18,804 nucleotides of DNA from Spirogloea muscicola (GCA_009602725.1 WELB01000190.1:216226-235029), one strand, 5' to 3'; positions 1 through 17,835 are shown, counted from the first letter of the stretch. Notes: generated by a model from the sequence alone, not told the origin. Numbers and translations are program-made.

Positions 1-1
1 C

Positions 2-238
2 CTCCGCCGCCGCCCCCTCCGCCTTCCCCCTCCCAGCGCCATCGCCCCCACCTGCGACCCCCCCCTCCCGCCGGCGTCTTCCCCGCCTGCGGAGCCCGCG
101 CGCGTGCCGTGCCCAACCTGTCCGCGGGATTTAGCGACTCCCCGCGGTGTCTCCTCGCACCGGAAACACTGCAAGGGGTATCCCAGCCCCGCTGGCTCGA
201 CGCCCGCTGCGGCCGCCGCAGCCCGCAACCCCAGCTGA
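2..238 (+). CDS. Possible 3' end of a zinc-finger protein (partial)
   Basis: One frame is open from base 2 to a TGA at 236-238. It reads a proline-rich stretch, then a compact zinc-finger motif, then an alanine-rich tail. The finger is CPTC, twelve residues, then HRKHC (about 110-172), which fits C-x2-C-x12-H-x3-C, or H-x2-H. The order proline-rich, finger, alanine-rich, stop looks like the last exon of an upstream gene. No start or acceptor is visible because the window begins here. A single finger in GC-rich DNA could arise by chance, so the gene call is tentative and no specific function is claimed. Zinc fingers of this kind usually bind nucleic acid or protein partners. Confidence 0.4.
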   Translation, partial: LRRRPLRLPPPSAIAPTCDPPLPPASSPPAEPARVPCPTCPRDLATPRGVSSHRKHCKGYPSPAGSTPAAAAAARNPS

Positions 239-767
239 CGGGCGGGGAAGCCTGCTTCAGAGCGGCTGGTGTGAAGAGAAAGGCTCGCGGGTGCTGGACG
301 GCAGCCGCAGCGCCCGGCTGGCCATGATGCCCGGCATCACGTCGAAGGACTCGAGCGCCCGCCTCGCGGCTGCCGGAGGGGGAGGGGATGGCCCAAGCCA
401 GGCGCTGCGAGCACTGTGCAATGGGCCATCCCTGTCGCGAGTAGAAGAAGTGCTCGCCCATGGAGAAGAGAAGGCTGGCAAGAGGCTATGGCAGGCGTAG
501 AAGGGCTCGCCCGTTGAGGATAGGGGCTGGGAAAAGCCAGCCCAACGAAGAAGGAACAGCGAGAGCGCCGTTCCGGCCATTGGGCCGCCGGCGGCAATGA
601 TAAGCGTGGGTGACGTTTGGGAGTGCAGCGCCTCGGGCGGGCGGGCTAGACTCGCCTCCCCCCCCCCATCCTGGCCCCGCCGCCTCGCCTGCGCCCGGCT
701 GTGCCACCCCCGGCCGCGGCTCCCCGCCAGCCTCAGCCTGCAGCCCGCTTCCCCCCCTCTGCCCGCC
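239..767. other. Intergenic region upstream of isocitrate dehydrogenase
   Basis: No recognisable gene lies in this stretch. It holds copy A of the hairpin repeat family (451-543), then a GC- and C-rich segment just before the isocitrate dehydrogenase start, presumably its promoter and 5' UTR. Long open frames here, including a minus-strand one across 257-838, are low-complexity or read through the repeat and resemble no protein I know. Confidence 0.6.
451..543 (+). repeat. Hairpin repeat family, copy A
   Basis: Two related units lie in direct order. The first (451-479) reads GCTCGCCCATGGAGAAGAG followed by a GGCTGG core. The second (503-543) reads GGGCTCGCCCGTTGAGGATA followed by a perfect 7-bp stem, GGGCTGG (524-530) and CCAGCCC (537-543), around the loop GAAAAG. 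The second unit recurs inverted at 10883-10925 and in the same orientation at 11652-11733. It is non-coding dispersed repeat DNA as far as I can tell. No transposase or clear target-site duplication is visible. Confidence 0.75.
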
Positions 768-5166
<4,399 letters not shown>

Positions 5167-5272
5167 TGAGTTCGTCAGAAGCACACCAACACATCAACAA
5201 TCTCGTAGCCCTGCTGCTTTCGTTCCTCCATGGGCGTTGACCTCAAAGTCTATTAGATGGGTTCTTCCAACT

Positions 5273-5277
5273 TGTAA
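5273..5277 (+). promoter_or_regulatory. Candidate TGTAA polyadenylation signal (isocitrate dehydrogenase)
   Basis: TGTAA is the usual poly(A) signal in chlorophyte green algae. This copy lies 107 nt past the stop codon. A second copy lies at 5415-5419. A five-base motif is weak evidence alone, so the choice between them is open. Confidence 0.35.
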
Positions 5278-5613
5278 GCTTGTCACTAGAAGCTTATATG
5301 AACATAGCTGGCAATGGAGCAGTGTGTGCAGTGGCGGCATTGAGACCCGAGAAGCCCGGTTATGATCCAATGGGAGTCATGACTGACTAGGAGTAGCTTA
5401 ACGGGAGGTGTATATGTAACAAATACAAGTACTGACTAAGGTTGCCTGGTCGTCTTTCTGTTAGCAAGAAGCGAGAACACTGCTTAGGTTCCGTAAGGTC
5501 GCACAACTGAGAAGTCTAAGAAAGCTTAATCATGATGACAAAGCAGAAACCCCACTGGTGTTTCATTCAACAAATCAAAGGATGTCCGTTCAGTTTTCCT
5601 TCAGAGATCAAGC

Positions 5614-5618
5614 TTACA
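5614..5618 (-). promoter_or_regulatory. Candidate TGTAA polyadenylation signal (AAA ATPase)
   Basis: The plus strand reads TTACA, which is TGTAA on the minus strand, 170 nt beyond the AAA ATPase stop codon. It is the only such motif I found in the presumed 3' UTR of that gene. Confidence 0.35.
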
Positions 5619-5787
5619 CCTATGTGTGTCCTCGTTAAGGTGGGAAACTATCTACAAAGTGAGTGTGGAAATTATGCTGAGAGGAATTAAGGGCAGCATC
5701 AATGTTGCAGTAGCTATGCAGATGAGCATCTTGTGTACCGTTCTAGAATCTGATGTCTCCGCACAGATCGAAGCTATGCAATCAATA

Positions 5788-10398
<4,611 letters not shown>

Positions 10399-10882
10399 AC
10401 AGCGACCCCGCACGCTCCGTGCTGCTGCCGCGCCGCGAGCGCACCTCGTCGAAGCTTCGCAGCCACGCGCCGGGCAAGCGCCGCAGTTAGGGGCGAGCTA
10501 CCGGCCAGGCCCATGAGGGCGCCGAGAGCATGGCCGCCGAGCGCCCGGCGTCGTCACCTCGGGCGGCCGCCGCCGCCGCCGGCGCAGAAGCTGGCCACGT
10601 GCTGCTGCTCACGCGCCCGGAGCCGCTTCTCCTCCTGCGCGGCCGCCGAGTGTGACCGCCGTGCCCTCTGCCTCACGACCGCGCCGGCCTGTCAGAGCCG
10701 CCCGGCGGCGGCGGCGGTGGCGGCAGCGGCGGCGGCAGCCATTGCCACCGCGCTGGCGGTCGGTGGGTGTAGGGGAGGCGGCCGCCGGGAAGCAGCAGCT
10801 TCCAGCATGTGGCGACGGCTTTGGAGTCAAATGGACTTCGTGCTTCCCCCGGCCCCTTCTCGTGCTTTGTTCATTCTTTTTT

Positions 10883-10925
10883 GGGCTGGCTTTTCCCAGC
10901 CCCTATCCTCGACGGGCGAGCCCTT
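10883..10925 (-). repeat. Hairpin repeat family, copy B (inverted)
   Basis: On the minus strand this reads GGGCTCGCCCGTCGAGGATA followed by GGGCTGG, GAAAAG, CCAGCCC, nearly identical to copy A at 503-543 but in opposite orientation. The stem arms are 10883-10889 and 10896-10902. The match continues into an A-rich AAGAATGA-like end that also resembles copy D. Confidence 0.75.
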
Positions 10926-11045
10926 CGTCAATGGAGGACCTTCTCCGAATAGAGGAAGGAGCTCCCGCCTACTTGCCCGTTCTTCTCGCGGGCTGGCCCT
11001 CTTTCTTTTTCTCTGGGCAAGCCACTTCCGTTATCCACTCTTTCC

Positions 11046-11139
11046 GGGCTGGCCTCTCCCAGCCACCGCCCTCTCCTGGAAGCGTCTCTCTCATTCGTCT
11101 GGGCTGGCCTCTCCCAGCCACCGCCCTATCCTGGAAGCG
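11046..11139 (+). repeat. 55-bp tandem pair with hairpin core (copies C1, C2)
   Basis: Two near-identical units start at 11046 and 11101, a 55-base period. Each has GGGCTGG, a six-base spacer CCTCTC, then CCAGCC, followed by ACCGCCCT(C/A)TCCTGGAAGCG. The core is the same palindrome as in copies A, B and D. A degenerate inverted relative, GTGAGAGGCCAGCCC, lies at 11311-11325. Confidence 0.75.
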
Positions 11140-11441
11140 CCTTGCCTCCCGTTTGGCAGAAGCTTTCACTATCTTAGTGACGTTGTCTTACGGCCAACTG
11201 ATCTATGATTGATTGCATTCGTTTCCTGCTTCATCTCAAGGGGGGCGATGGCCGTGGAAGCAGCTCGTGCCGAGGAAAAGAAGAAAGCGCGGCCAGGTTG
11301 ACTGGTGGCCGTGAGAGGCCAGCCCGAAGGAATGGGCAAGGTCTGAAGGAGCCGGAGTGCGAAGTGCTAAGACAGCAGCAAGGAGACCCTCAGTAACCTG
11401 TAGTCAGTAGATGCAAGGATAAAGAGTAAGCTCATACAGAA

Positions 11442-11470
11442 GGCAAGGGCTGTGAAAGTGAGCCCTTGCC
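11442..11470. repeat. Perfect 10-bp inverted repeat
   Basis: GGCAAGGGCT (11442-11451) and AGCCCTTGCC (11461-11470) are exact reverse complements around a nine-base loop, GTGAAAGTG. It could form a stable stem-loop in DNA or RNA. It lies inside the repeat-rich intergenic region and is not next to any coding end. Confidence 0.7.
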
Positions 11471-11651
11471 CATCTAAAGGGGGGCGAGGGGGCTGTCTAC
11501 TGCAAGCCAGCTCAGGCAAGAAATGGACGAGGATCCAGGTAAGGAGGGGCAAGGCATGCCCTCCCTCTGTAAATATCTTGGCATGTTTGGGTATGTTTCT
11601 GTCTGGGGCCCACCAGCGCATGTAGCGAGGAGGCGCCTCCCTCTTGATGAA

Positions 11652-11733
11652 GGGCTCGCCCATTGAGGATAGGGGCTGGAAAAAGCGAGAGAAGTGCGCG
11701 CCCATAGAGAAGAGGGGCTGGCAAAGCCAGCCC
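11652..11733 (+). repeat. Hairpin repeat family, copy D
   Basis: Direct-orientation copy with two units. The first, GGGCTCGCCCATTGAGGATA plus GGGGCTGG (11652-11679), has a decayed right arm. The second, GCGCGCCCATAGAGAAGAG plus GGGCTGG (11715-11721), a five-base loop and CCAGCCC (11727-11733), has an intact stem. The unit order is reversed relative to copy A. Confidence 0.7.
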
Positions 11734-12189
11734 AAAAAAGAATGGACAATGTCCAAAGCCAAAGAAAGAGGAGCCGGAGAGGACTACACTACAGCCAGAA
11801 AAAGCCAGCCCACAAAATCTCCCTCTCTCCCCTCCCCTCGTCCTCGGCTTGCCCGGGGGCCCACCAGCAGCAGGAGCCGGCACGGGCTCAGCCGGCCGGG
11901 CAGGCCGCCGGAGGCGCCCACACGGTATTCTGTCCCATTCGGAAGACAAAGTGGTCGTCCGATGACGGCGCTCCCAAGTCCCCCATTGGCACGAGCTTCG
12001 TCTCCCCATCAACTCAATGCACGTCCCGACACCTCCGGCCTCGCTGCAGCAGCTGCACTGAGGGCCGGGGGCGGCACAAGATGCAGATGCACGGCGACAG
12101 TCCACAACCCACAACCCATAAGCCACTCGGGCTCTCGCGCCCCCGAGTGGAGCCGACGTCGAGGAGGGAGGGGAGGAGGTGGGGAGGAG

Positions 12190-12228
12190 GGAGAGAGAGT
12201 GAGAGAGAGAGAGAGAGAGGGAGAGAGG
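12190..12228 (+). repeat. GA-dinucleotide microsatellite
   Basis: A nearly pure (GA)n run with a few interruptions lies about 145 bases upstream of the oxidase ATG. It may fall in the promoter or 5' UTR. GA/CT tracts are common near plant and algal promoters, but no function is shown here. Confidence 0.8.
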
Positions 12229-12371
12229 GCGGAGTCTGGCTTATAGCTCAGCCCTCACGCGGCCTGCCTTGTCGGCCTCGCGCTCGCTGAGCTCGCCGAG
12301 CTGAGACGAGGTGGGACGAGGAGCCCCTCGCTGTCTTGCTGCGAGGGCCGCCGCCGAGCGGCGCGGCGGCC

Positions 12372-15196
12372 ATGCGCGGCCGGCCGCCTCCTGCCGCCAC
12401 CGCGGCGCTGCTGCAGCTGCTCGCCGCGGCCCTCCTCGTCTCCTGGCGGCCTGCGGACGCGCAGGTCAGCAGATGGGGGCCTCCCTGGCCGGCTCTCGGC
12501 CTCCCCACAGCTGGGCTCGGGCTTCAGAGCGGACCCAACTCGCCCTGGCAGGCGGAGGGGTGCCACTGCTGGCAGCACGCCTCCAAATGGCCCACTAGCT
12601 TGTCCTTTCGCTCCTCGTTCGTTGGCACGCATCAGAATAAGGGATGTAGTGCAAATTATCAAAGCTAAGAAGCTCCAAAATCCTATGGAAAGTAGAAGGC
12701 ATGGTAGCAAGGACGCCAAGGAAAAGCCGAGATCCTGTGGAAAAGTAGAAGCCATGGTAGCAAGAACGCCAAGGAAGCACGGTGACGCGCGCAACTCGGA
12801 GCCTCGGCTACGATGCAGGTCATCAGCTCGGAGGGCGTATGGAAGATCATCGACTCTAATGTGACGTACTCGCCGGTGCACGTCATCGTCAACCGCTTCG
12901 ACGTGCTCGAGTTCATCTTCTTCCACATACCCGGCTTCCCAAAGTACCCCGGTAGCCCCAACACCGTCGGGAATGCGGAGTACACCATCACCGGGTACGT
13001 GTTACGCCACTGCTCGCTGCTGCTGGCCGCCCGGCGCTCTCCGTGCAGGAGTTGCAGGGCCAAGCACCTGGCGACAGGCATGTCCATCTTTGCGTGCGCA
13101 AGGATTTAAGACAATAAGCACGTTGACCTAACACTTTCAGTATGTGTGCTCGTTGCGCGCAGGGATGTCGGGGCTACCAGCAAGTTCACCTACTGCGACT
13201 CTGACTTTGTGTGCTGCGGCGGCACAAAGCTTGAGAATGGCACCATCATGACTGCCGGCGGCAACTTTGCGCCTGGTGCCAACCGTGTCCAGGTGCAGCT
13301 CCGCTGCTCTGTCTGCTACCCGCCGGGGACTTGATGCTCTTGTTCACAACATCGCGGCCGGAACAGCCGACCAACAAGGACTTGCAGGAGCATGCATAGC
13401 ACATTTGCTGGGCAGGGCTTGCTCGCCCGCCTGCTTCCCTGCTTGCCCAACCGATCTGCAGCCTCAGTAGCCACGCAGGCGTGAGACCATAGGCCTGGTC
13501 AACAGGCTCAGTGACAGCCGGCTGACGGTGACCTTGGTGTGTCAAGCACAGTTCCTCAATCCGACGCCCCAGGCGTGCACAGCATACCACTGTGGCTGGT
13601 CGCGCATTGCAATGCTCATCGCGGGCCGGTGGTACCCTTCAGTTCAGCGCATCGCCGACGGACGGATTTTTATCTGTGGTGGCAACGACATCGAGCAGCT
13701 GCCGGGTGTGAGTGATGAGACCGGCCGTGCGTCCATTCCAAAGTGAGAACCTGCTCAATTGCAGTCTCCCTCTCGCTGTTGCCTACTTGCTGTCTTGCAT
13801 GCCTCCTCGCTGCTGTCTGCTCTGCATGTACTCAAAGCAACTACGTCACCATCAACCTCGTAGCATAAATTCGGTGCTCAGCATTGCGCTCTCGGATGCT
13901 GACTCTGTGCTGCTGCCGTTGCTGCCGCCGCAGTTATGAGTACTTTCCTGTGCACTCCGGAGACACTGTCCACAACTTGTCGCTACTGAATGCACCCAAC
14001 AAGGACACATACTACGTCAGCTCCTACCCACTCGTGCATCTCATCAACCTTGGACCGTCCAGCAGCAAGGTAAGCAGCACGGGCATGAGTCACAACATTG
14101 CCAGCCCTTTTCTATCGCACCTGAGCAGCTACTGAATGACCGGTGTGCACAATGGAGGTGCCAAGAATGTGGGCCAGGCTCTTAGGCTCAGTTCTTCATC
14201 CGTGGCTGGCAGCTTTTCATACTCTCGAACGTGTCCAGCGTGCTGCTGGACACAAACACCAACACCTTCATCAACCTGCCCGACATGCCGTACCCCAGCC
14301 ACTCGCGTAACTACCCCTTTTCGGCCGCCTCTGCTGTCCTCCCCCTCTCGTCCACGGTAAGTGCCTGGCGCTGAGTGTCGAAGTCATCGCAAAAGAAGGC
14401 CTTTATACTCTCACATCTTCCAGGTGGTGTTGGTGCAGCCCTGCTCCTTCCTCATGTTGTTTCTTCACAAGCTTGAAACCCATGGACATGGCTAATGTGC
14501 ACGGCGCTAGCTGGTGCGCAGACTGGCTGGCTGTCGGAGGTCCTCATATGCGGGGGGACCAGCAACAGCGCCGCAGCCTTGCAAAATCCCGGCAAACCGC
14601 CGAAGAGCGGGCTTGTGCCCGCATCCGATAACTGCGGGAGAATCAGCCCTGCTCTTGGGGCATTAGCTAAATGGGAGATGGAGGTCATGCCCTCCCCACG
14701 CATCTTGGGGTCCCTCAACATTCTCGCGGACGGCACACTCCTGCTGAGCTGCGGCGTGAAGGCAGGACGGGTGCCCCTCCGCAGCTCTGCATCCTACAAT
14801 TGCCTGCTTGCTCGCTCTGCGATTGCTACTATGTCACTTGCAAGTGTGCTTCTCCAGCTGGTTGTTGAACTTGACATGGCCTGTCTGATGAAAAACTGTG
14901 TGGAATGTAAGGCTGAGCTCGTCCTGTGGGGTCATGTATCGTAAGAGCTCACCGTACGCTCGTCCTGTCCTCTGTGCAGGCGCACCTAACGCAGCAATGG
15001 ATGGGTGATCCCAACCTCTTCCCAGTGCTCTATGTTCCAGGCCACAGCGCAGGCAGCCGGATGCGCGAGCTGCACGCCAATGCCACCATACCAAGAGGGT
15101 ACCACACGGTCGTCACCACATTCGTTGATGGCAGGGTAGTGGTTGCTGGCAGCAACCCCAACCCTGGCAACAATGTCACAACGCAGGGATTGTTCC
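12372..15196 (+). CDS. Secreted copper radical oxidase (glyoxal/galactose oxidase family), 3' end missing
   Basis: AA5-type enzymes oxidise aldehydes or alcohols and produce H2O2. Exons I can support: 12372-12464, 12819-12994, 13163-13292, 13471-13705 (or from 13486), 13838-13859 (tentative), 13934-14069, 14192-14356, 14522-14770, 14980-15196. About 474 aa remain. Residues 1-31 form a signal peptide (MRGRPPP, then a leucine/alanine core, ending ADAQ). Family landmarks: Cys in FVCCGG (13212-13214) and Tyr in RWYPS (13633-13635), which would form the cross-linked Cys-Tyr cofactor; Tyr-His in IPRGYH (15100-15105), copper ligands; then GSNPNP. The last copper-ligand histidine and the C-terminal domain would lie beyond 15196, where the sequence meets an N. 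Substrate cannot be inferred. The middle exons are less certain than the rest. Confidence 0.85.
12680..12776 (+). repeat. 52-bp tandem duplication in oxidase intron 1
   Basis: Two copies start at 12680 (ATCCTATGGAA, then GTAGAAGGCATGGTAGCAAG) and 12732 (ATCCTGTGGAA, then GTAGAAGCCATGGTAGCAAG). They differ by a few substitutions and a small indel. The pair lies wholly within the first intron of the oxidase and carries no coding signal that I recognise. Confidence 0.8.
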
Positions 15197-15197
15197 N
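15197..15197. other. Undetermined base, probable collapsed assembly gap
   Basis: A single N lies exactly where the oxidase frame ends prematurely (a TAG follows at 15202-15204) and where exon sequence of the downstream methyltransferase gene begins without any start codon. Two incomplete genes meeting at one N fit a scaffold join or a gap of unknown length better than a one-base ambiguity. Confidence 0.75.
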
Positions 15198-17230
15198 GCG
15201 CTAGCCGCCGTGGAGGCCGCCGTGCGCAGCCGCCTCAACGAGGTCGCAGACCGCACGCCGCTGGCCGTCGCCGTGCTCCAGGTCCGCTCCGCCGCCGCCG
15301 CCGCCGCCGCCGCAGCCGCCGCCGCCATCGTTGCAGCCTGACGCTAAGAGCGGCCCCGCGGCGGTCGCTGCAGGAGCTGGAGCAGAGCGAGGAGCGCGCG
15401 GTGAAGGCGGAGGGCGAGGCGGAGAAGTGCGCGGAGGTGGAGGAGCTGCGGCAAAAGGTGGACGCCTGCCTGGAGGCGGAGCGCCGGCTGGACCACTGCC
15501 GCGGCGAGCTCGCGGCCTGCAAGCAGGAGCTCGTGCGCGAGGAGGACGACGACGCGCACGAGCTGCAGGCCGCCTCCGAGCAGCGGGAGGCCGAGGCTCG
15601 CCGACAGCAGGCAGAGGCCGCCGCCGACGGCACAGCCGTCGGTGGCCAAGGCGATGACAGTGCTGCCGGCAGGGGCGGCGCCCGCGCGGAGGACGACGCC
15701 GAGGGCGCCGGCGGCGACATGGGCGGCCAGGATGTGGAGCAGCGCATCGCCGAGGACGACTCGGGGTGCCTGGCCAGCGAGGAGGACATTGTGCAGTACT
15801 TCAAGTACCAGCGCGGCGGCCGGTGCCCCGACGATTGGCCGCTGGTGCAGGTGTGCAGGCCAAGCCCGGCAAAGTCCGACTGCCCTCATTGTCTGCTTTC
15901 GCAGTAGCGTGCAGAATTGCATGCTTCTTGTTGACATTGTCGCGAACGCAATGCCATTGGGGTCGCGTTTGCGTGCATGCACAGGACCTTCTCTTCTCCT
16001 ACAACTGCTTTGCGCTGCCGCGGCGGCGGTGCATCTCGCGTGCGCCCCACAACTACACCAGCCCTCTGCCGCTGCCACAAGCTCTCTGGACGCTACCCGC
16101 CAACAACAATGTGCGGTGGCACCACCACGTGTGCGACAGCTATCAGGCAAGGCGTTGAAATAGCTTCCTTGTTGACCAACAGGGCTGTGGGTTGTTCACT
16201 CACTGCGTTGTGGAAGCTGCCATGTAGAACGTCAATGATCAATTCGTCCACCTGTACCTGTTGCTCTTGCTCTTCTTGGATGCTTTCGTCCTGCTGATGC
16301 TGTTTCTTCAGGTGTGCAGTGCCTGAATACACGGCGGTATGGGGACTGCCTCGAGTGCTTCGACTTTGCCAAGGAGAAGAACCGGTGGCCCCGGGAGGAG
16401 GGCGACCTCATCACCATTGACAAGCTGCTGGCACTTAAGCGAGGCACGATCAGGATTGGCATTGACATTGGCGCCGGCACGGGGAGCTTTGCAGCTAAGA
16501 TGGCGGCCCACAATGTCACCATTGTCTCTACTGGCATGAACAACAGGTCAGTCTTCACAGTCAGGCCGTTTATTTTGTTGATAGGAAAGACCGACCTTGC
16601 ATTATCTTCCGAGAGCTGCAGTTGTAGTGGAAGGCTGGAGCAACAAGCATCACTGGTCACGTGTTCGCAGGTTGCCGTTTATGGAGACCATAGCCCTCCG
16701 AGGGCTTATTCCACTGAACATCCCCCACGCCATGCGCCTGCCCTTCTTTGACAATACGCTGGACATCATCCATGCGATGCACAGGTAAAGGCTGCTCAAT
16801 GCAGCAAATATGCAACACTTTTCCTTGACCCAATATTTGACAACCACGTCAGGAGCTGCGGATAGTTGTTGGCGTTGACGTGGCATTGCTAGGGCGATTT
16901 TGGCTGAGTGAGAATCTGAGTGCCCAACTCCTAAACTGAATCCTCCTCTGCGGTTGCAGTGTGAAGTACGTCCAGCTGGACGTGTTTGAGGGCATGCTCT
17001 ATGATTGGGACCGCGTGGTACGCCCCGGTGGTATCATCTGGCTGGAGTACTTTTACGCCCCCAATGATGAGATTCGCTTGTACATTGACAAAATTCGGCT
17101 CCTTGGATACCGAGAGCTGCAGTGGAAAACATTTCCCAAGCCTGGGCGCGTGGAGAAAAACAAGCCGCACACCTACCTCATTGCCGTGCTTGAGAAGCCA
17201 CTGGACCGTGACTATTCCTTGAGACAATAG
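15198..17230 (+). CDS. SAM-dependent methyltransferase with acidic coiled-coil stem, 5' end missing
   Basis: Resembles the plant family of uncharacterised methyltransferases typified by Arabidopsis At1g29790 (recalled from family knowledge, not searched). Exons: 15198-15281, 15374-15850, 15985-16146, 16320-16546, 16671-16784, 16960-17230. All phases close, giving 444 aa or more. The first ~190 residues are Glu/Arg/Ala-rich heptad-like sequence, likely a coiled coil, becoming Asp/Glu/Gly-rich. A cysteine-bearing LPRRRC segment follows. The SAM-binding motif GIDIGAGTGSFAAKM is at about 16459-16503. LPFFDNTLDIIHAM and DRVVRPGGIIWLEYF match later class I motifs. Plant relatives usually have an N-terminal membrane anchor, which would lie in the missing part. 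Intron 16147-16319 has a GC donor. The substrate is unknown. Confidence 0.85.
15290..15327 (+). repeat. GCC trinucleotide run in methyltransferase intron
   Basis: An almost uninterrupted GCC/CCG repeat lies in the intron 15282-15373. If read through it would encode polyalanine ending at a TGA (15339-15341), so splicing from CAG|GTCCGC to CTGCAG|GAGCTG is needed to keep the frame open. Confidence 0.75.
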
Positions 17231-17835
17231 CACAAAGGGCACATTGCGCTTGCCAGCCCAGTGCCCACTCCTAGCATTTTCTTGAGAACCTCCTCATTCC
17301 ACTGCCTCTTGCAAGAGAGTGCGCTCAATGCACTGCAACTCCTCCTGTGCACCCCTTGATTGGCTGACGTGTGCTGTTGCGCAATCCATCACTGTAGACC
17401 ATATTAGTGTATACATGATTGTGAAGCCCTGCAGGGAGTCTGGTAATAATGAAGACAAGGTACATGGTGAAAAAGTACTTATAAGGTTGCTTGCACTGCC
17501 ATGGTGCACATCCACACTTCGTACACTCACAATCTCCCACCTCTTAATGACCCCATGCTCGGCTGTGAAAGTCGACTATATACTCCTGCACTTGTACTCT
17601 GGTGCTCAAGCCTACCAGAGGACCGCTTCATCTACACCGTCATCTACAGATTCCCACAGAGAAGCAAAGCTCTGCACAGCAACTATCAATAGCTTCTGCA
17701 CTGGACTGCTCAGCGCAAGGTCTTGGTTTGAAGCAACTTGTGCCGGCAGTGTGCTCACACAGTGAGCCACAACACCCAGCACATTTGTTGTGGCTACTCG
17801 ACACCGTCAATGGCAGCCAGATCCAGCAGCCGGTG
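17231..17835. other. Intergenic region between convergent genes
   Basis: About 600 bases lie between the stop codons of the methyltransferase (+) and the Rieske protein (-). I see no coding exon, RNA gene or clear repeat. No TGTAA motif occurs within about 300 bases after the methyltransferase stop, nor on the minus strand after the Rieske stop, so their poly(A) signals are variant or not recognised. Confidence 0.55.

Larger units (their letters stand above)
5167..5787. other. Shared 3' intergenic region between convergent genes
   Basis: This stretch separates the stop codon of isocitrate dehydrogenase (+) from that of the AAA ATPase (-). It is less GC-rich than the flanking exons and contains no recognisable gene. 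It carries TGTAA motifs on both strands in positions expected for algal polyadenylation signals. Confidence 0.6.
10399..12371. other. Divergent intergenic region rich in repeats
   Basis: About 2 kb separates the AAA ATPase (-) and the copper radical oxidase (+). It should contain both promoters. The first part (10500-10850) is very GC-rich with GGC/GCC runs. The rest holds hairpin repeat copies B, C1, C2 and D, a 10-bp inverted repeat and a GA microsatellite. I recognise no gene. Long open frames here read through repeats or lie antisense to the ATPase. Confidence 0.6.

Noticed and set aside
11046-11139. CRISPR-like array
   Set aside because: There are only two units with a 55-base period, variable spacing elsewhere in the family, no cas genes and a eukaryotic context.
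15143-15907. A 254-codon plus-strand frame joining the oxidase end to the coiled coil
   Set aside because: It crosses the N and a GCC-repeat intron in a frame different from the oxidase frame. The oxidase and methyltransferase exons each make better sense separately.
15344-16150. A 268-codon minus-strand frame
   Set aside because: It is the antisense shadow of the GC-rich coiled-coil exon of the methyltransferase gene. Skewed GC3 keeps the opposite strand open.
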